DNA of 64,000 nucleotides from Oreohelix idahoensis. Its lineage: Eukaryota; Mollusca; Gastropoda; Stylommatophora; Oreohelicidae. The translations under genes and the position numbers were made by a program. Below, in pieces: positions 26,701 to 33,699 of this stretch (positions are counted from its first letter, which is position 1; every line of letters begins with the position of its first letter). Location: NCBI GenBank assembly GCA_024509875.1, contig JAMPIV010000298.1, positions 186,001 to 250,000 on the forward strand. The letters are read 5' to 3'. The notes beneath the pieces are model-generated. The model was not told the origin of the DNA. It did no database searches and saw only the letters and a program-made list of their open reading frames with translations.

Positions 26701-29700
26701 CCCCATAAACAACCTCATTTTATCATCTTTACAACATGCCTGAGAATCAGTAGTTCTCTTCTTTTTTTTATCCCTCAGAGACTCCCGGAAACTACACAGG
26801 GTGAAAATACGAATGCATTGAATTTAACCAATTAAAGAAATGGGAGGAAGTATGGGTGACAGTGTGCATGTGGTTGTGCGCATAAGGGCTTTAGTTTAGT
26901 AATTTATCCTGATTCATGTTTATATACAATAACATGTACATAAACACATGCTTACAAAGGGATGTTTCATTGCTGATGTTTTCAAACAAAATGTTCAGAG
27001 TCTGCAGCAGCTGCACACAAATGTAACGGCCAAATTTCTGTTGCAAATAGCGCAAGAAAAAGGACAGCATATTCTTCTCCAAAAAAAAGCTGCAATAATA
27101 AAAAAAAAAGGTTAATCAAAAATAAATCATTAAAGTTTTTTTAATCACATAAACACGATGGAGAATTGAGCTCACATAATTCATGTCATACATTTCTGTA
27201 ATTATAACAAATGAAATAACACAGGCAGCAACATTGGTATGAACGTTATCTAACAGAAGTTACAGTCACTGTTTATGCTACATTGTCAGACTTTTTTCTT
27301 TTTCTTTTTGAAATTTGACATGCCTCTAAATATTAGTATGATTTATGTTACTATGTTTTCATCTTCTTGCCATAATTTAATACCATGGTATGGTAAAGCC
27401 CTTCCCTCATTTCCCCCTTGCTATGTTCTATAAGTGATTACCACCAAACATCTGATATAAAGCAGGAAATCAGTGGCTGGAAACTAGGTCTGAACAAAGG
27501 TTATGGAGTTGGCCAAAAATTTCCGACTCCGGAAATTTTAGAACTCCGACTAGTTTTTTTAACTAGTGACATGGCATAAAATTATGCACTTACATGGAGT
27601 TATATATATAAAAGTATGGTATGTGTGTGAGTAAATGAATAAGTGGCTTTCGTAGAATACATTTTAAACTGTTCATTTATTCATTCAGTAATGCAAAATA
27701 ACAAATCATCCACACCTGCACGGGAAAATTGACAGTGTATATAGTTTATTTTCAGTTCTTGTGTGTTTTTCTAATTGTACCAGCAAATTTCCAGTTGTGA
27801 TAAAAACTTTATTTATGATCAGAAGCAACTGAAAAAATACCTCAGAAATGAGGTATCTGAGGAAAGTGGTTGAAGTAACAAGAAGAGACATGGTCAGCAA
27901 CCAGACGATACGTCAAGGCCTAAAATCCCACCCCCTGCAGACCCAAGTAGAACAGTCCCAACTAAGATGGTTTGGCCATGTCTGCAGAATGGGAGAAGAT
28001 CGGCTACCACGACAAGCTTGGGAAACAAAGAGCCAGGGATACAGACCCCCATGACAACCGAGTTCGCTGGGAGGACAACATTAGACAATCTTTGAAGGAC
28101 CGAGGACTAGAATGGAACCAGGCCAGGAGGAAGACAGCCGATAGGATAGTCTGGCGCTCTCTCTCCCAAACCTCTACACCTCACAGTAGAAGGGGAACGA
28201 CTAAGTAAGCAAGTAAGTAAGTAAGCAACTGAAATTTGCCTACGTTATGTAAAAATGGATGTCCTTTAATATTGAAGTGGTTTTAGGAGTTCTATCACTT
28301 AAAGATGTTATTTCACATTTTTTAAGCGCAATACCCCAAATCAAAAGCTTCACACACTGCCGTTATCCTTAACCTACAGGAACTTCTTGCTATAATGATG
28401 AAGAAACAAAACAAACAAAATTAATGGAAAACCCGGTTGCTTTATTTATATGAAAGACAAACTGGGCGAGTTACAGAATCTAAGTCTAATTGGTAAAAAA
28501 TTAAAAAGAGTTTCATGATATTATGATAATGGGGAAGATGGCTTCAAGGCAAAGTGATGCACTAGATGAAGGTGGATAAACAATGTTAAAGAAATCCAAA
28601 GGAAACATTAACATGATGCTGGCCAAAGCAACACATCTTACGCAAGAACAAAAACTACTTCTCCCTATGCTTAATGACGAAAATGGACAAAGAAAAAATG
28701 GCATGATGATGATGATAAGGGATAAAAGCAGACAAAATAAATGATAGAATCTGGACAGAAAAAAATAAGATGAGGAATAATCATGATTAACAATGAAGCA
28801 CAACATACTCAAAAACACTGCTATCATTCTGGTCACCCCATATCAGGATTTCCGCGATAGATCGAAGTGTCTCCACGAGTAGACCACGGTTCTGTTCTGT
28901 CACTGTCTGATTTTTGCAGAGAAGGTTGTACAGGAATCTGTTTTGTTTGAAGCAAATAAGGAACAAGTCATATATATGTGGTACAATTCTGATGATACTG
29001 TAACACAACAGTTAAAAAATAAAATCACATCATGATTATCATTTTCCTTTGCGGACCTTACAAAGCTTACAGCCGCCGCTGTAGCTCATCCCTTCGCAGG
29101 AAGCCTGCATCAAGCATTCCCTTGTTGTTGCTCTACATGATGAGGTTGCCAGCCCCAAGCACAACCTCATTGTTAAATGCTTGTTCCTGCTGTTAAGCAT
29201 TCCCTTTTGTGTAGTGCTCTTTGTTAAACTCTCATATGTGTAGCCTGGCATCAATGTAGAGGTTGTTAAAGTTGTTATATGTAGGAGTGTGGGTGGTTAT
29301 TTCATAGCACGATACACCATACATACCACACTCAGAAGTCAATGAAACGTTGGAAATGACTGGTGATGTTTCACATAGTTTAATACTGGACAAGAGTGAC
29401 ATACGTTGACATCAGACAATTACACTGTCATATGAGCACATTTACCATCATGTAAATAGCATCAACTCATAATATTCAACACCATGGAGACTCTGCATGT
29501 AGAACTTGGCTACAAAACAAGCCGCGCAAATGGCGCGCTTCGAATGACTACTGTTCTCTAACTTCTTGTGACCATGTAGATCTTGGCTACTAAATAAGCG
29601 CCTCCTAAATGGCGGGGTTTCAAAATGTCTAATAACCGTCTCCTATATTTAATACATCTCTGCATTCGGAGTAAGCCACCTCAATAATAAAGTTCTGGGC

Positions 29701-31505
29701 TACAAGATTAGATTCAAAAGGTATCTTTACCTGACTGCCGTCCAGGAATAAGACACAACACAATTTTCACATCCATGGCTTTTCAGACATAAGCCAGAAT
29801 TATCACTGGGGAAACTTAAATATCCTCTAACAAACGGCTCCATTCCCCGAAAAACAGTCAGAGACCAAACGCTGAACTTCTCAGCTCGGAAACCCCAAAT
29901 CGACTGCCCGGAAAGACAGTCTTCGCGACCCACGCCAATCATTGCCCATGCGCAAGCCCTGAGTAAAGCTTACCTTCGGACAATCCAGAACGTTCCACGA
30001 AAACAGCGCAAGAACGCTCCCTATATGGCCAACAGAATAATACATATCCTAATATGGACATCCGAAAAATGGACATTGTCCAGACAAGGGAAATAACCAC
30101 TAAATCTCACCCCGTAACAAAAATATACAACCAGTGGTTTCCCTTAGACCACAGAATACAAAAGTACAAAATCCTTATCTTAAACTAACTGTAACACTCA
30201 TATTAGTCGATTTGTACAAAGTTCCTGAGCATGCAGTGGACCTATTCAGTCTGTCTCTTCAGAGACCCCTCATGGAACAAGGGACACAAAATCACATATT
30301 TAATACTAAATGTATTCCTTGTGTAAAAGAAACTGTATTTCTTTATTCGCAACAAGCTTAAGATAGTTAATAAGAACAGCAGACTTCTTCCTTCCACAAT
30401 ACAACTGTTTCCTTTAACCTAGCTGTCGTGAAGCGCAAAACCTAACATCTATTTGACTCCCAAAAAAAAAAAATTTCCATGCAACACTTCATGGTACAAT
30501 ATTGCCCAACTTGTGATCAATAAGTAGCCCAAATCACGATTAATAACTACACAAATTGGCATTTTGTGGTAATAATTATTTCAGAAAAAGCTTCACAAAG
30601 GGTATGGTATATAGTTAAGATTGGCATTAGCAGTTATTGCTCTGAGATTTGTAGCCGTCTAGTGTTTACAAAAGAAAAATAACCGCTAGAAACGCGGGGT
30701 ATGGTTTGTAGTTTAGCATTAGGATTTAGGGTATTACTTAGTGTTACAATGTGGACAGAAAAAATATAGTCGCTAATGCTAACCTTAGCCCCAGCTCTAA
30801 CCCTGTTTTGAACTTTCTTTTTAAGACATTAATGCGTGGCAACCGCTGTTACCATATTAAAAAAAAAAAAAACAACTTAACCAACCTACCTCTTATAATT
30901 GTCTTTTTGGATTATTAGTTAAGCGGGTTGAAATGAACAACAGTGGGATGTCTTCTTCAACGCCATTCAAATAAGTCACCAATGAAGTTAGGTTTAAGGG
31001 TTATATTTAGAACTTCTGAACCTAACCCGTACCCATTTTGACAGCGCCTCTGTATTATTTTTTACGACTTCAGGCCTACCGAACAGATAGGCCACCAGTT
31101 AAACGAATTCGCAAAAATAATCGCAGACGAAACCATGTAGCCTATGCATGTACTAACTGTTATGGATCGCGAATTGGGCAACACGGATAGATATGTTCCA
31201 GTATTCTGTTATTAAACCAAGTCTCATAACATAAGGAGACTTTTAGGATAGGCTAGGCCTACACCTATTCATGGTCCTAAAGGACTAAATGCTGGTATTC
31301 CGTGCATTGCCTTTGTAAAGTGATCCGGGTATAAACTTCACAGGATTTTTGACATTCAGTAATTTAAAATAAACTATTTCATTATTTTTCAAAAGCACAA
31401 ATAGGCCTAATAACAATAATAGACTTACTTGAGATGTTCCAAGGAATGTGGATTTTTGGGCCTCCATAAAGTACCAGAAAGCCAACTCTTCGATTTATTA
31501 AACAT
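1620..31505 (-). CDS. CLEC16A: CLEC16A / Ema homologue, 5' half (exons 1-7, six clear)
   Basis: Conserved endosomal protein. Drosophila Ema acts in endosome maturation and autophagy, and mammalian CLEC16A acts in mitophagy with the RNF41/USP8 ubiquitin machinery. The sequence shows six exons with consensus splice sites: 31505-31429, 28937-28809, 27089-26956, 25870-25803, 14155-14050 and 1743-1620. Their junction phases match (2, 2, 1, 0, then 0 into exon 6, 1 into exon 7). The encoded peptides are strongly CLEC16A-like, for example [53 protein letters not shown] and [14 protein letters not shown], and cover the N-terminal FPL domain. Exon 5 is only partly recognisable (see 23635-23667). Exons 8 onward lie left of the window. 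Introns are swollen by transposons; intron 6 alone is nearly 12.3 kb. Identification is from memory of the family, not from a search. Confidence 0.93.
2268..2562 (+). pseudogene. Tc1-like transposase, N-terminal part
   Basis: The frame starts [16 protein letters not shown] and carries the paired-type helix-turn-helix DNA-binding region with the [14 protein letters not shown] linker typical of Tc1 transposases. It ends at the LINE insertion; GTCATGCAGAACAG at 2549-2562 is one copy of the TSD. The coding continues at 12523. The catalytic DDE region is not present in either half, so it cannot be active. Confidence 0.9.
2563..3086 (+). pseudogene. LINE family B, RT fragment upstream of LTR insertion
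   Basis: An open frame begins right after the TSD and shows RT motifs [12 protein letters not shown] and [12 protein letters not shown], then the thumb-like region FKYLGAIID. It stops being LINE sequence at 3086, where the LTR begins; the codons for Tyr-Arg-Ser-Thr are the last LINE codons. The element is 5'-truncated within the RT. Its 3' part resumes at 12222. The clade is RTE-like, judged from the C-terminus. Confidence 0.9.
3087..3935 (+). repeat. 5' LTR
   Basis: Starts TGTTAAGG and ends CCCCGCAAC; the next base is A, giving the short inverted ends TGTT...AACA if base 3936 is included. By eye it differs from the 3' LTR at about four positions: near 3148, 3502, 3531 and 3868. No indels were seen, because the offset of 8286 holds at both ends. 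Confidence 0.93.
3937..5574 (+). other. Long untranslated leader of the LTR element, with candidate primer site
   Basis: About 1.6 kb of AT-rich sequence between the 5' LTR and gag without a convincing ORF. A candidate primer-binding site starts at 3940 (TGGTTGCCATTGCTGGGG), four bases after the LTR end; the TGG start is the expected complement of a tRNA CCA end. I could not assign the tRNA. Confidence 0.5.
5575..6450 (+). CDS. Gag-like protein of LTR element
   Basis: 291 residues from ATG 5575. Residues about 15-105 are a highly charged Glu/Lys/Arg coiled coil. Residues about 120-285 look like a retrotransposon capsid domain: the FKLPPFKL start, a [12 protein letters not shown] segment and a [12 protein letters not shown] segment. 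There is no CCHC knuckle in this frame. The frame ends TAA at 6450. The next frame is open from 6407, giving an overlap of about 44 nt that contains an A7 run at 6407-6413 region. This fits a frameshift, either programmed or a one-base indel. Confidence 0.85.
   Translation: MVKIFGKKGELLEAYALAEFAKYKAEEEEKKAIAKAEMEELERKQAEKKAELRQEEERKIARDEILRIEEENKLKRQEIILQQEMELQRLKLETAKLNSQGAAATQNDTAQSGSSSTRLKGNYYFKLPPFKLHVDDLSSWLARFEDICKVNNLDKAAWALKLKEFLDGEPASAAQNIDPTLSTDYEAIKTLLLRRFHLNEEACRLRFKSLLPDNNRDFTGFIANIRNTFNRWVELAGVNKSYDKLVDLLLRDKVLSSVSPPFFAYLQERKPESIDELEKNFFKLLHSSSEC
6464..7408 (+). CDS. Nucleocapsid-like tail and aspartic protease of LTR element
   Basis: The frame is open back to 6407, so it probably has no start of its own; 6464 is TTG. 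Residues about 10-130 are low-complexity and rich in Asn, Tyr, Arg and Ser, likely a disordered RNA-binding region in place of zinc knuckles. A C-x2-C...C-x-H pattern follows (SCPTC ... LNCGH). The protease shows [10 protein letters not shown], with Asp-Ser-Gly in place of the more common Asp-Thr-Gly, and a later LMVGC segment in the flap/C-terminal half. The frame ends in an A9 run region near 7372-7380 where the next frame takes over. Confidence 0.82.
   Translation: MIREPLPVASNMTYHNHNKPRTHSVDRGRFKGNYDINFHKGQNNFNNNFNRGRQQTRNYSPQSRNNSNPRNSSYNRSYNYNNDYKWNNSDNYNSRHRDNSYNRGQRDNSSNYSRHRSHSRRSTTYNHNTGAAVTTTATTPRVQSSTTDNKIQSSSTCFAMNYNVANSCPTCNLIFQKAKETVLNCGHILPEVSLAVNDGTGSLIFNRGKVNGSIVSVLRDSGSTTIGIRQTLVHPNCATGEHVRCMTFGGTIEYYPTAIIYIDTPFFTGNVKACMLRNPIADLMVGCIHGSKDCTPDEIIQWEKKIIYTSEMQQ
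7366..8749 (+). pseudogene. Integrase of LTR element (one frame break)
   Basis: The first frame (7366 to about 7785) carries the His-His half of the zinc-binding domain ([12 protein letters not shown]). A T9 run near 7780-7789 shifts the frame; the second frame carries the Cys pair (SCTICQ) and the catalytic core. Core residues are Asp in MAIDIIGP (about 7928), Asp in LSDHGSQF (about 8103) and Glu in NGAVERLNR (about 8213). A C-terminal domain with SWNGPYQV and IFHINMLK follows. The frame ends at 8749 just as the RT frame opens. The position before the RT is the notable feature. Confidence 0.9.
8721..10314 (+). pseudogene. Reverse transcriptase and RNase H of LTR element (one frame break)
   Basis: The frame is open from about 8721, overlapping the integrase end; an internal ATG is at 8979. 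RT motifs in order are [43 protein letters not shown] (about 9495) and [11 protein letters not shown], followed by the tether [14 protein letters not shown]. RNase H shows [26 protein letters not shown] and VQTDQRAV. Near 10205-10225 a one-base shift moves the frame; the shifted frame holds [14 protein letters not shown] and stops at 10314, while the unshifted frame stops at 10298. Confidence 0.92.
10315..11372 (+). other. 3' untranslated region and polypurine tract of LTR element
   Basis: About 1.06 kb of AT-rich sequence after pol with no ORF, so no env gene. A purine-rich stretch GGACAGGGAA at 11362-11371 directly before the 3' LTR is the candidate polypurine tract for plus-strand priming. 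Confidence 0.65.
11373..12221 (+). repeat. 3' LTR
   Basis: Begins TGTTAAGG at 11373, exactly 8286 bp after the 5' LTR start, and ends CCCCGCAAC at 12221. The expected final A is replaced by T of the LINE sequence TGCAGACCC, so the extreme 3' end has been trimmed or mutated. About 99.5 percent identical to the 5' LTR by eye. Confidence 0.93.
12222..12508 (+). pseudogene. LINE family B, 3' end downstream of LTR insertion
   Basis: In frame from CTG at 12221 to TAA at 12494-12496. It encodes the C-terminus [18 protein letters not shown] and [10 protein letters not shown], matching copies at 27835-28222 and near 57455-57780. It ends in a (GTAA)n short-repeat tail, as in RTE-like LINEs. The matching TSD copy GTCATGCAGAACAG is at 12509-12522. 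By comparison with the 27.8-kb copy, at least about 100 bp of LINE sequence is missing between 3086 and 12222; the full loss is likely larger. Confidence 0.9.
12523..12754 (+). pseudogene. Tc1-like transposase remainder and right inverted repeat
   Basis: Continues the N-terminal fragment: [16 protein letters not shown] and [12 protein letters not shown] are typical Tc1 transposase. Homology stops near 12645; the DDE core is deleted and the right terminal inverted repeat follows, ending CCATGAG at 12754 before TA. Confidence 0.88.
12757..14049. other. Intron 6 remainder of CLEC16A, with a short repeat
   Basis: No coding seen. Positions about 13105-13195 hold a repeat (CTTTATTTTCAAAGGGTTT, then GGCACGCAG and CTAACATTCTGC) that recurs at 52830-52885 as the leading part of a LINE-derived element. 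Confidence 0.55.
14050..14155 (-). CDS. CLEC16A: CLEC16A exon 6
   Basis: Acceptor CTTCCTTCAG ends at 14156; donor GTAAGT starts at 14049. 106 nt, entered in phase 0 and left in phase 1. It encodes [20 protein letters not shown] then [15 protein letters not shown], an almost invariant segment of CLEC16A/Ema. Confidence 0.96.
14640..14790 (-). repeat. SINE family A fragment
   Basis: Matches other family A copies at 17520-18070 (minus), 54500-54770 and 56690-56910 (plus). Shared blocks on the SINE strand include an AGTCTACYCAG-like block, GGTACCTGACT and AAGGCA..GGAAGGGAAC. Confidence 0.6.
15800..16050 (+). repeat. SINE-like family B copy
   Basis: Starts CTCCTCATGGAACATGG and runs through GAAGTTGCCAGCCCCATG to TTTGTCTCCTTAGAGA, matching the family described at 1345. 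Confidence 0.68.
16776..16881. repeat. Exact 53-bp tandem duplication
   Basis: Two adjacent copies (16776-16828 and 16829-16881) beginning TAAGTGCATTTGAC and ending ATGCTCC. I see no internal difference, so the duplication is recent. Confidence 0.9.
16948..17152. mobile_element. MITE-like element with imperfect inverted ends
   Basis: Left end AGGGCGTTCCAAAAATCATC and right end (inverse complement) AGGTTGTTCTGAAAGTCATC align over about 30 bp. About 200 bp, no ORF. The ends resemble mariner-type termini, but the target duplication is not clear. Confidence 0.55.
17520..18304 (-). repeat. Diverged tandem duplication carrying SINE family A
   Basis: Block 17520-17934 and block 17935-18304 match along their length: CTAGATCCTGCATTATG, then the SINE A part (minus strand), then CTCTGAATT, AACAACTCTGTAAA and GTGACCTCCAGGTTGG. 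The second copy lacks part of the SINE. Several percent divergence suggests an old duplication. Confidence 0.8.
18780..18956. mobile_element. 177-bp MITE with TA target
   Basis: Ends CAGGTCCATAACCC and GGGTTATGCACCTG form inverted repeats, flanked by TA on both sides (18778-18779, 18957-18958). The interior has TTTTTCGG and TTCGATTTTCAG motifs reminiscent of pogo/Tigger-type elements. Non-coding. Confidence 0.8.
19924..20749 (-). mobile_element. hAT transposon remnant with BED-type N-terminal transposase fragment
   Basis: A hAT-like end CAGGGGTCGGGAACC lies at 19924 (plus). On the minus strand, 20646-20091 encodes the N-terminal part of a hAT transposase of the kind related to vertebrate GTF2IRD2/SCAND3-like proteins: [16 protein letters not shown], a C-x2-C zinc-finger start (CLIC) with a later H...H, and [19 protein letters not shown] frameshift lies near 20450-20470. 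The RNase H-like catalytic part is missing; coding jumps to the terminal repeat. The other end is interrupted by LINE E at 20760, and I did not find its terminal repeat beyond that. Confidence 0.8.
20760..21390 (-). pseudogene. RTE-type LINE family E, 3' end, with TSD
   Basis: The minus strand encodes the region after the [38 protein letters not shown] and [14 protein letters not shown], then a [16 protein letters not shown] tail. In-frame stops interrupt it. It ends in a (GAA)n tail at 20762-20773. TSD TTTGGCAAAT is at 20750-20759 and 21391-21400. 5'-truncated. Confidence 0.9.
21502..21545. repeat. Perfect 17-bp hairpin
   Basis: Arms 21502-21518 and 21529-21545 are exact inverse complements with a 10-nt loop. 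The arms contain TGACCT/AGGTCA. Confidence 0.9.
22350..23250 (-). pseudogene. Degenerate LINE RT fragment
   Basis: Reading on the minus strand, pieces of an RT appear in order: [29 protein letters not shown], then a [17 protein letters not shown] stretch (near 22960-23010), and last [17 protein letters not shown]. Many stops and shifts. The style matches RTE/CR1-like LINEs and may be the same family as the fragment at 63590-64000. Confidence 0.75.
23635..23667 (-). CDS. CLEC16A: CLEC16A exon 5, only 3' end recognisable
   Basis: [11 protein letters not shown] followed by a GTAAG donor at 23634 matches the end of the CLEC16A exon that precedes [15 protein letters not shown], in the right place and phase (0). 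The preceding family segment of about 16-18 residues is not encoded directly upstream. A possible acceptor AAG before CAC would give an exon of 23661-23635. The family exon would be about 81 nt and would reach 23715, exactly where the pogo-like element begins. Confidence 0.6.
23715..24516 (+). mobile_element. pogo/Tigger-like transposon deletion derivative
   Basis: Inverted ends: left CTGTATTTGCC..TAAGACACA, right the inverse complement of TCATATTTGCCGGCC..TAAGACACA; both flanked by TA. Inside, plus strand, are remnants of the transposase C-terminus: [17 protein letters not shown] and LQPLDDS (about 23915-23990), and an acidic tail at 24146-24316 ([20 protein letters not shown] to a stop). 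A C-run of 29 lies at 23752-23780. It is a non-autonomous copy in CLEC16A intron 4. Confidence 0.82.
24600..24770 (+). pseudogene. LINE endonuclease N-terminal fragment (family A-like)
   Basis: Translation [18 protein letters not shown] matches the start of the endonuclease domain of LINE A (RTLNEQGKVAQVAAEM). It is short and broken by stops. Confidence 0.65.
24903..25125. mobile_element. hAT MITE copy
   Basis: Imperfect ends AAGATTCTTAATC / GGTTAAGAAACCCTT; candidate 8-bp TSD TTAATACA on both sides. Same family as 61811-62090 and 36673-37079, sharing GGTCCA and GGACAATCAA blocks. Confidence 0.7.
25205..25560 (-). repeat. Two adjoining SINE-like family B copies
   Basis: Minus-strand copies at about 25205-25400 and 25400-25560. 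Shared blocks include GGGGGCTGG(T/C)AA, GCAAG..CACATGC or AGAGCAAGTGAATGC, and CAGGCTTCCTGCA. Confidence 0.62.
25803..25870 (-). CDS. CLEC16A: CLEC16A exon 4
   Basis: Acceptor CATCTTCAG ends at 25871; donor GTAAGT starts at 25802. 68 nt; the first AT completes a Tyr codon with the T of exon 3, and it ends in phase 0. Encodes [19 protein letters not shown] then DEE, matching CLEC16A exactly in register. Confidence 0.95.
25998..26513. mobile_element. Possible hAT-like MITE
   Basis: Left CAGAGCTGGGTTTAG and right TAGAGCTAACCCTG are roughly inverted and both are followed inward by a CCCTGGG-like block. No coding. The target duplication was not resolved. Confidence 0.35.
26570..26810 (+). repeat. 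SINE-like family B copy
   Basis: Begins CATTATGGAGTATGGAG, continues TTGCAGGAAACATGCATCAA and TTTGCCAGCCCCATAA, and ends CTCAGAGACTCCCGGAA. Confidence 0.68.
26956..27089 (-). CDS. CLEC16A: CLEC16A exon 3
   Basis: Acceptor TATTATTGCAG ends at 27090; donor GTAAGC starts at 26955. 134 nt, entered in phase 2 and left in phase 1. Encodes [19 protein letters not shown] then [20 protein letters not shown], the core of the FPL domain. Confidence 0.96.
27835..28222 (+). pseudogene. LINE family B, short 3' copy with TSD
   Basis: 5'-truncated copy encoding [29 protein letters not shown] and the terminal RRGTTK, with a frameshift near 28045. It ends in a (GTAA)n tail. TSD AAGCAACTGAAA lies at 27823-27834 and 28223-28234. 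It sits in CLEC16A intron 2. Confidence 0.92.
28809..28937 (-). CDS. CLEC16A: CLEC16A exon 2
   Basis: Acceptor CAAAACAG ends at 28938; donor GTATGT starts at 28808. 129 nt; phase 2 in and out. Encodes [20 protein letters not shown] then [18 protein letters not shown], the diagnostic N-terminal CLEC16A block. Confidence 0.97.
29045..29175 (+). repeat. SINE-like family B fragment
   Basis: CGCAGGAAGCCTGCATCAAG and GATGAGGTTGCCAGCCCCAAG match the family consensus; the 3' part is lost. Confidence 0.6.
29485..29640. repeat. Diverged tandem duplication, period about 86 bp
   Basis: CATGTAGAACTTGGCTACAA and CATGTAGATCTTGGCTACTA begin two similar units, each followed by AAGC..C..CAAATGGCG-like or TAAATGGCG blocks. 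Confidence 0.6.
29650..31428. other. Intron 1 of CLEC16A, no other gene seen
   Basis: AT-rich with no supported coding. The short ORFs at 29727-29942 (minus) and 30134-30361 (plus) have no recognisable domain. Confidence 0.5.
31429..31505 (-). CDS. CLEC16A: CLEC16A exon 1 with start codon
   Basis: ATG at 31505-31503; donor GTAAGT starts at 31428. Encodes [18 protein letters not shown] then PHSLEHL plus AA, which completes Lys with exon 2. The MF start and the [11 protein letters not shown] block are conserved in CLEC16A/Ema proteins, so this start is secure. It has no signal peptide. Confidence 0.95.
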
Positions 31506-31635
31506 TTTTGGTGCATCAGAGGGCATTACAAATGACTAAGAAGACCTTTATGTTTTTATATGTTGCGATAACACAAAATAATTTTTTTTAAAGTAGGCCT
31601 ATTACACTATTTTTACAAATGCTATGTTTACTGTG

Positions 31636-31663
31636 GCCATCTTGAAATTTTAAACCGGAAGTG
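31636..31663 (-). promoter_or_regulatory. Candidate CLEC16A core promoter: ETS and YY1-like motifs
   Basis: On the minus strand, CACTTCCGG (31663-31655) is an ETS-type site and CAAGATGGC (31644-31636) a YY1-type site. They lie about 131-160 bp upstream of the ATG with no TATA box nearby. This pair is common at TATA-less housekeeping promoters. The start site is inferred, not seen. Confidence 0.5.
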
Positions 31664-32187
31664 TGTGTTTATGCTGACAGATAAACCTTCAGTATAAATA
31701 AACGCAACAAATCCTGCCTAGCGGTTGTGCTGACCAATGTTCCATGAGTTAAACTTCTCGTCATTGTGAATACAAATTCAGCTCATCTTCACATTAGAAT
31801 AACAATAACAGACAACATAAGCCAAATAAGTTTACTGAAAAACCAACATTTCACTATATACATAAAAAAGGGATAGCTTTACATATATAAATGAATAACA
31901 ATGAATAAGAAAGAAAATAAAAATATTATAGATTTTCAGATATTCTTATGACAGAAATATTTCAAATAGCTGTTAAACCAAACTAATGAGAAAGCATCTT
32001 AATTATCGTAAATCGCCATACATAACCAGTTATCAGATAGTCTGATTAGCAAATAGAAATTTTTAATTGTCATATGTTTACACGCAAATGTTGGTTTTTA
32101 TACTGAATGAGTTATACGAGTGTTTATTCATACATTGTTTTTTGAGATTGGTAGATCGTCGTTGTACTGTTGCTTAAATTCAGATTT

Positions 32188-32506
32188 GGGACCTCAAGAT
32201 GCAGCAATAGTGAATGCAGTCAGCGACTCATAGCTTGACTGCCTGCGTCAGGACCAGCGAACCAGAGCTGGTCAAGACCGCGCTCCACCTCCACGTGGTG
32301 GTCCTGGAAACAGTCTGCAGCAGTGCAGGCTGGCTGAGCGAGCACGGATCGAAATGGGAAGGCAAACCCGGTCCTTAAAAAATGCCGTGCAGAAGTCGGA
32401 TGTGTCGACCGAAAGGTGCAGATATCACAGCTTAGGCGCAAACAGACACAACGCAACCACCGTCCTTTTCAGGACGAACGAGGAAGAAGGAAGAAGAAGA
32501 AGAAAC
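32188..32506 (+). repeat. SINE-like family D copy
   Basis: About 315 bp, more GC-rich than its surroundings, beginning GGGACCTCAAGA and ending GACGAACG(A/G)GGAAGAAG with a (GAA)n tail. An inverted copy at 43513-43819 is very similar. No tRNA boxes were recognised. The 3' end resembles that of LINE D. Confidence 0.8.
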
Positions 32507-32589
32507 CAAACTAATGTGCCACTTCCACACCACGTTAAGAATAAAAAAGGCGAATTGTATTTGGAATTGTAGACACTGCATTTCATCTC

Positions 32590-32712
32590 ATAATCGGAAC
32601 CTCTTCTACCCCGTGAAACGAGGTGTAGAGGGGACCCAAGTGCACAAGGCCCATGGGCAGGACGTGTAATCGAAGTGACTTGGCAAACCGGTGATTAGCC
32701 CATTGTAGTAAT
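32590..32712 (-). repeat. SINE-like fragment sharing the family E head
   Basis: On the minus strand, GGGCTAATCACCGGTTTGCC then AGTCACTTCGATTAC matches the 5' head of the SINE E copies at 51681 and 53573, but the following sequence is different. It may be a related family or a chimera. Confidence 0.5.
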
Positions 32713-33123
32713 TATAATACATCAGAAGTTGACTGGAATATTTCTACAAAACTATTGCCTTTAAGCTCAAATTCTGTATTGTTTTAACTATTCTAGTAAT
32801 TATTTATATCCTTTTTTTTTTTAACATGTAGGCTAATTTTGCAGTTCAGTTAGTTATATTTAGGATTGGTCCATTGATTTTAAGTGCTTTTTTTTAAGCA
32901 TTGATACCTTTTTTTTTTTTTTGATTTTTAAAAAAATGATTCCTATTTCGAGATTTACTGTTAATTAACATTGCGTGATTTGTATTTGTCATGAACCACA
33001 AAGGAAAAGACATCCAACACAAAACTATCTATAACGAGCCTTTAAAAAATGTTAGGATAAGTAATAACATGCCCTGAGCTTAAGGTGGATGTGAAAGATT
33101 ATTGAGTTTAGAAGTTGACTAGA

Positions 33124-33397
33124 AAGGTAAAGGATCCCGTTACACGCCCATTGAGGCATATTGGGAATATGGTGTTAGGCCCATATTTTATTGACCATCG
33201 GCACACTAGGGGTGATGTGGTCAGCATCACGCCGGCTGCCTTAACCTTCGCAGAGTTGCTCTGGTACCCAGTTCATGAGGCTGGGTCGACCCCGGAGCCG
33301 TTTGCGGTATAAAAAAATCCTACCTCAACTGGGGATCGAACCATGGACCACCGAGCTAGGAAGCTAGTGCACTAACCACTGCGCTATCGCGACTCCT
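33124..33397 (-). repeat. tRNA-derived SINE with TSD
   Basis: On the minus strand, the head has an A-box-like TAGCGCAGTGGTTAGTGC and a B box GGTTCGATCCC. The body is about 190 bp. TSD GAAG(T/A)TGACTAGA at 33111-33123 and 33398-33410. It is a SINE, not a functional tRNA gene. Confidence 0.88.
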
Positions 33398-33699
33398 GAA
33401 GATGACTAGAGATGTGACATAATGTATAAGTTGCCAAGGAAACAAGCATCAAGCATCAATTGTGATTGTCCCTATTTACAATGATTTGACAAATGTGATG
33501 CCACTTTTTCATATCGGCAGTTGTTCATATTATTTGGAATTGAAAACAATATATATCCTAATTATAACCCATCAGAGGTTGAACGGGATATTTTTTTTCA
33601 TTCATTTAAAAAAAAAAAAAAGCATAATTGAAAACTGCTGAAAGGGAATGGGATATGTTTTAAATTGTAGAGTTATGAAAAATGTTATATTGACCTGCA

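Noticed and set aside
33340..33397. tRNA gene on the minus strand
   Set aside because: A and B boxes are present, but the sequence is the head of a SINE with a TSD and a long unrelated body; no proper acceptor stem was seen.
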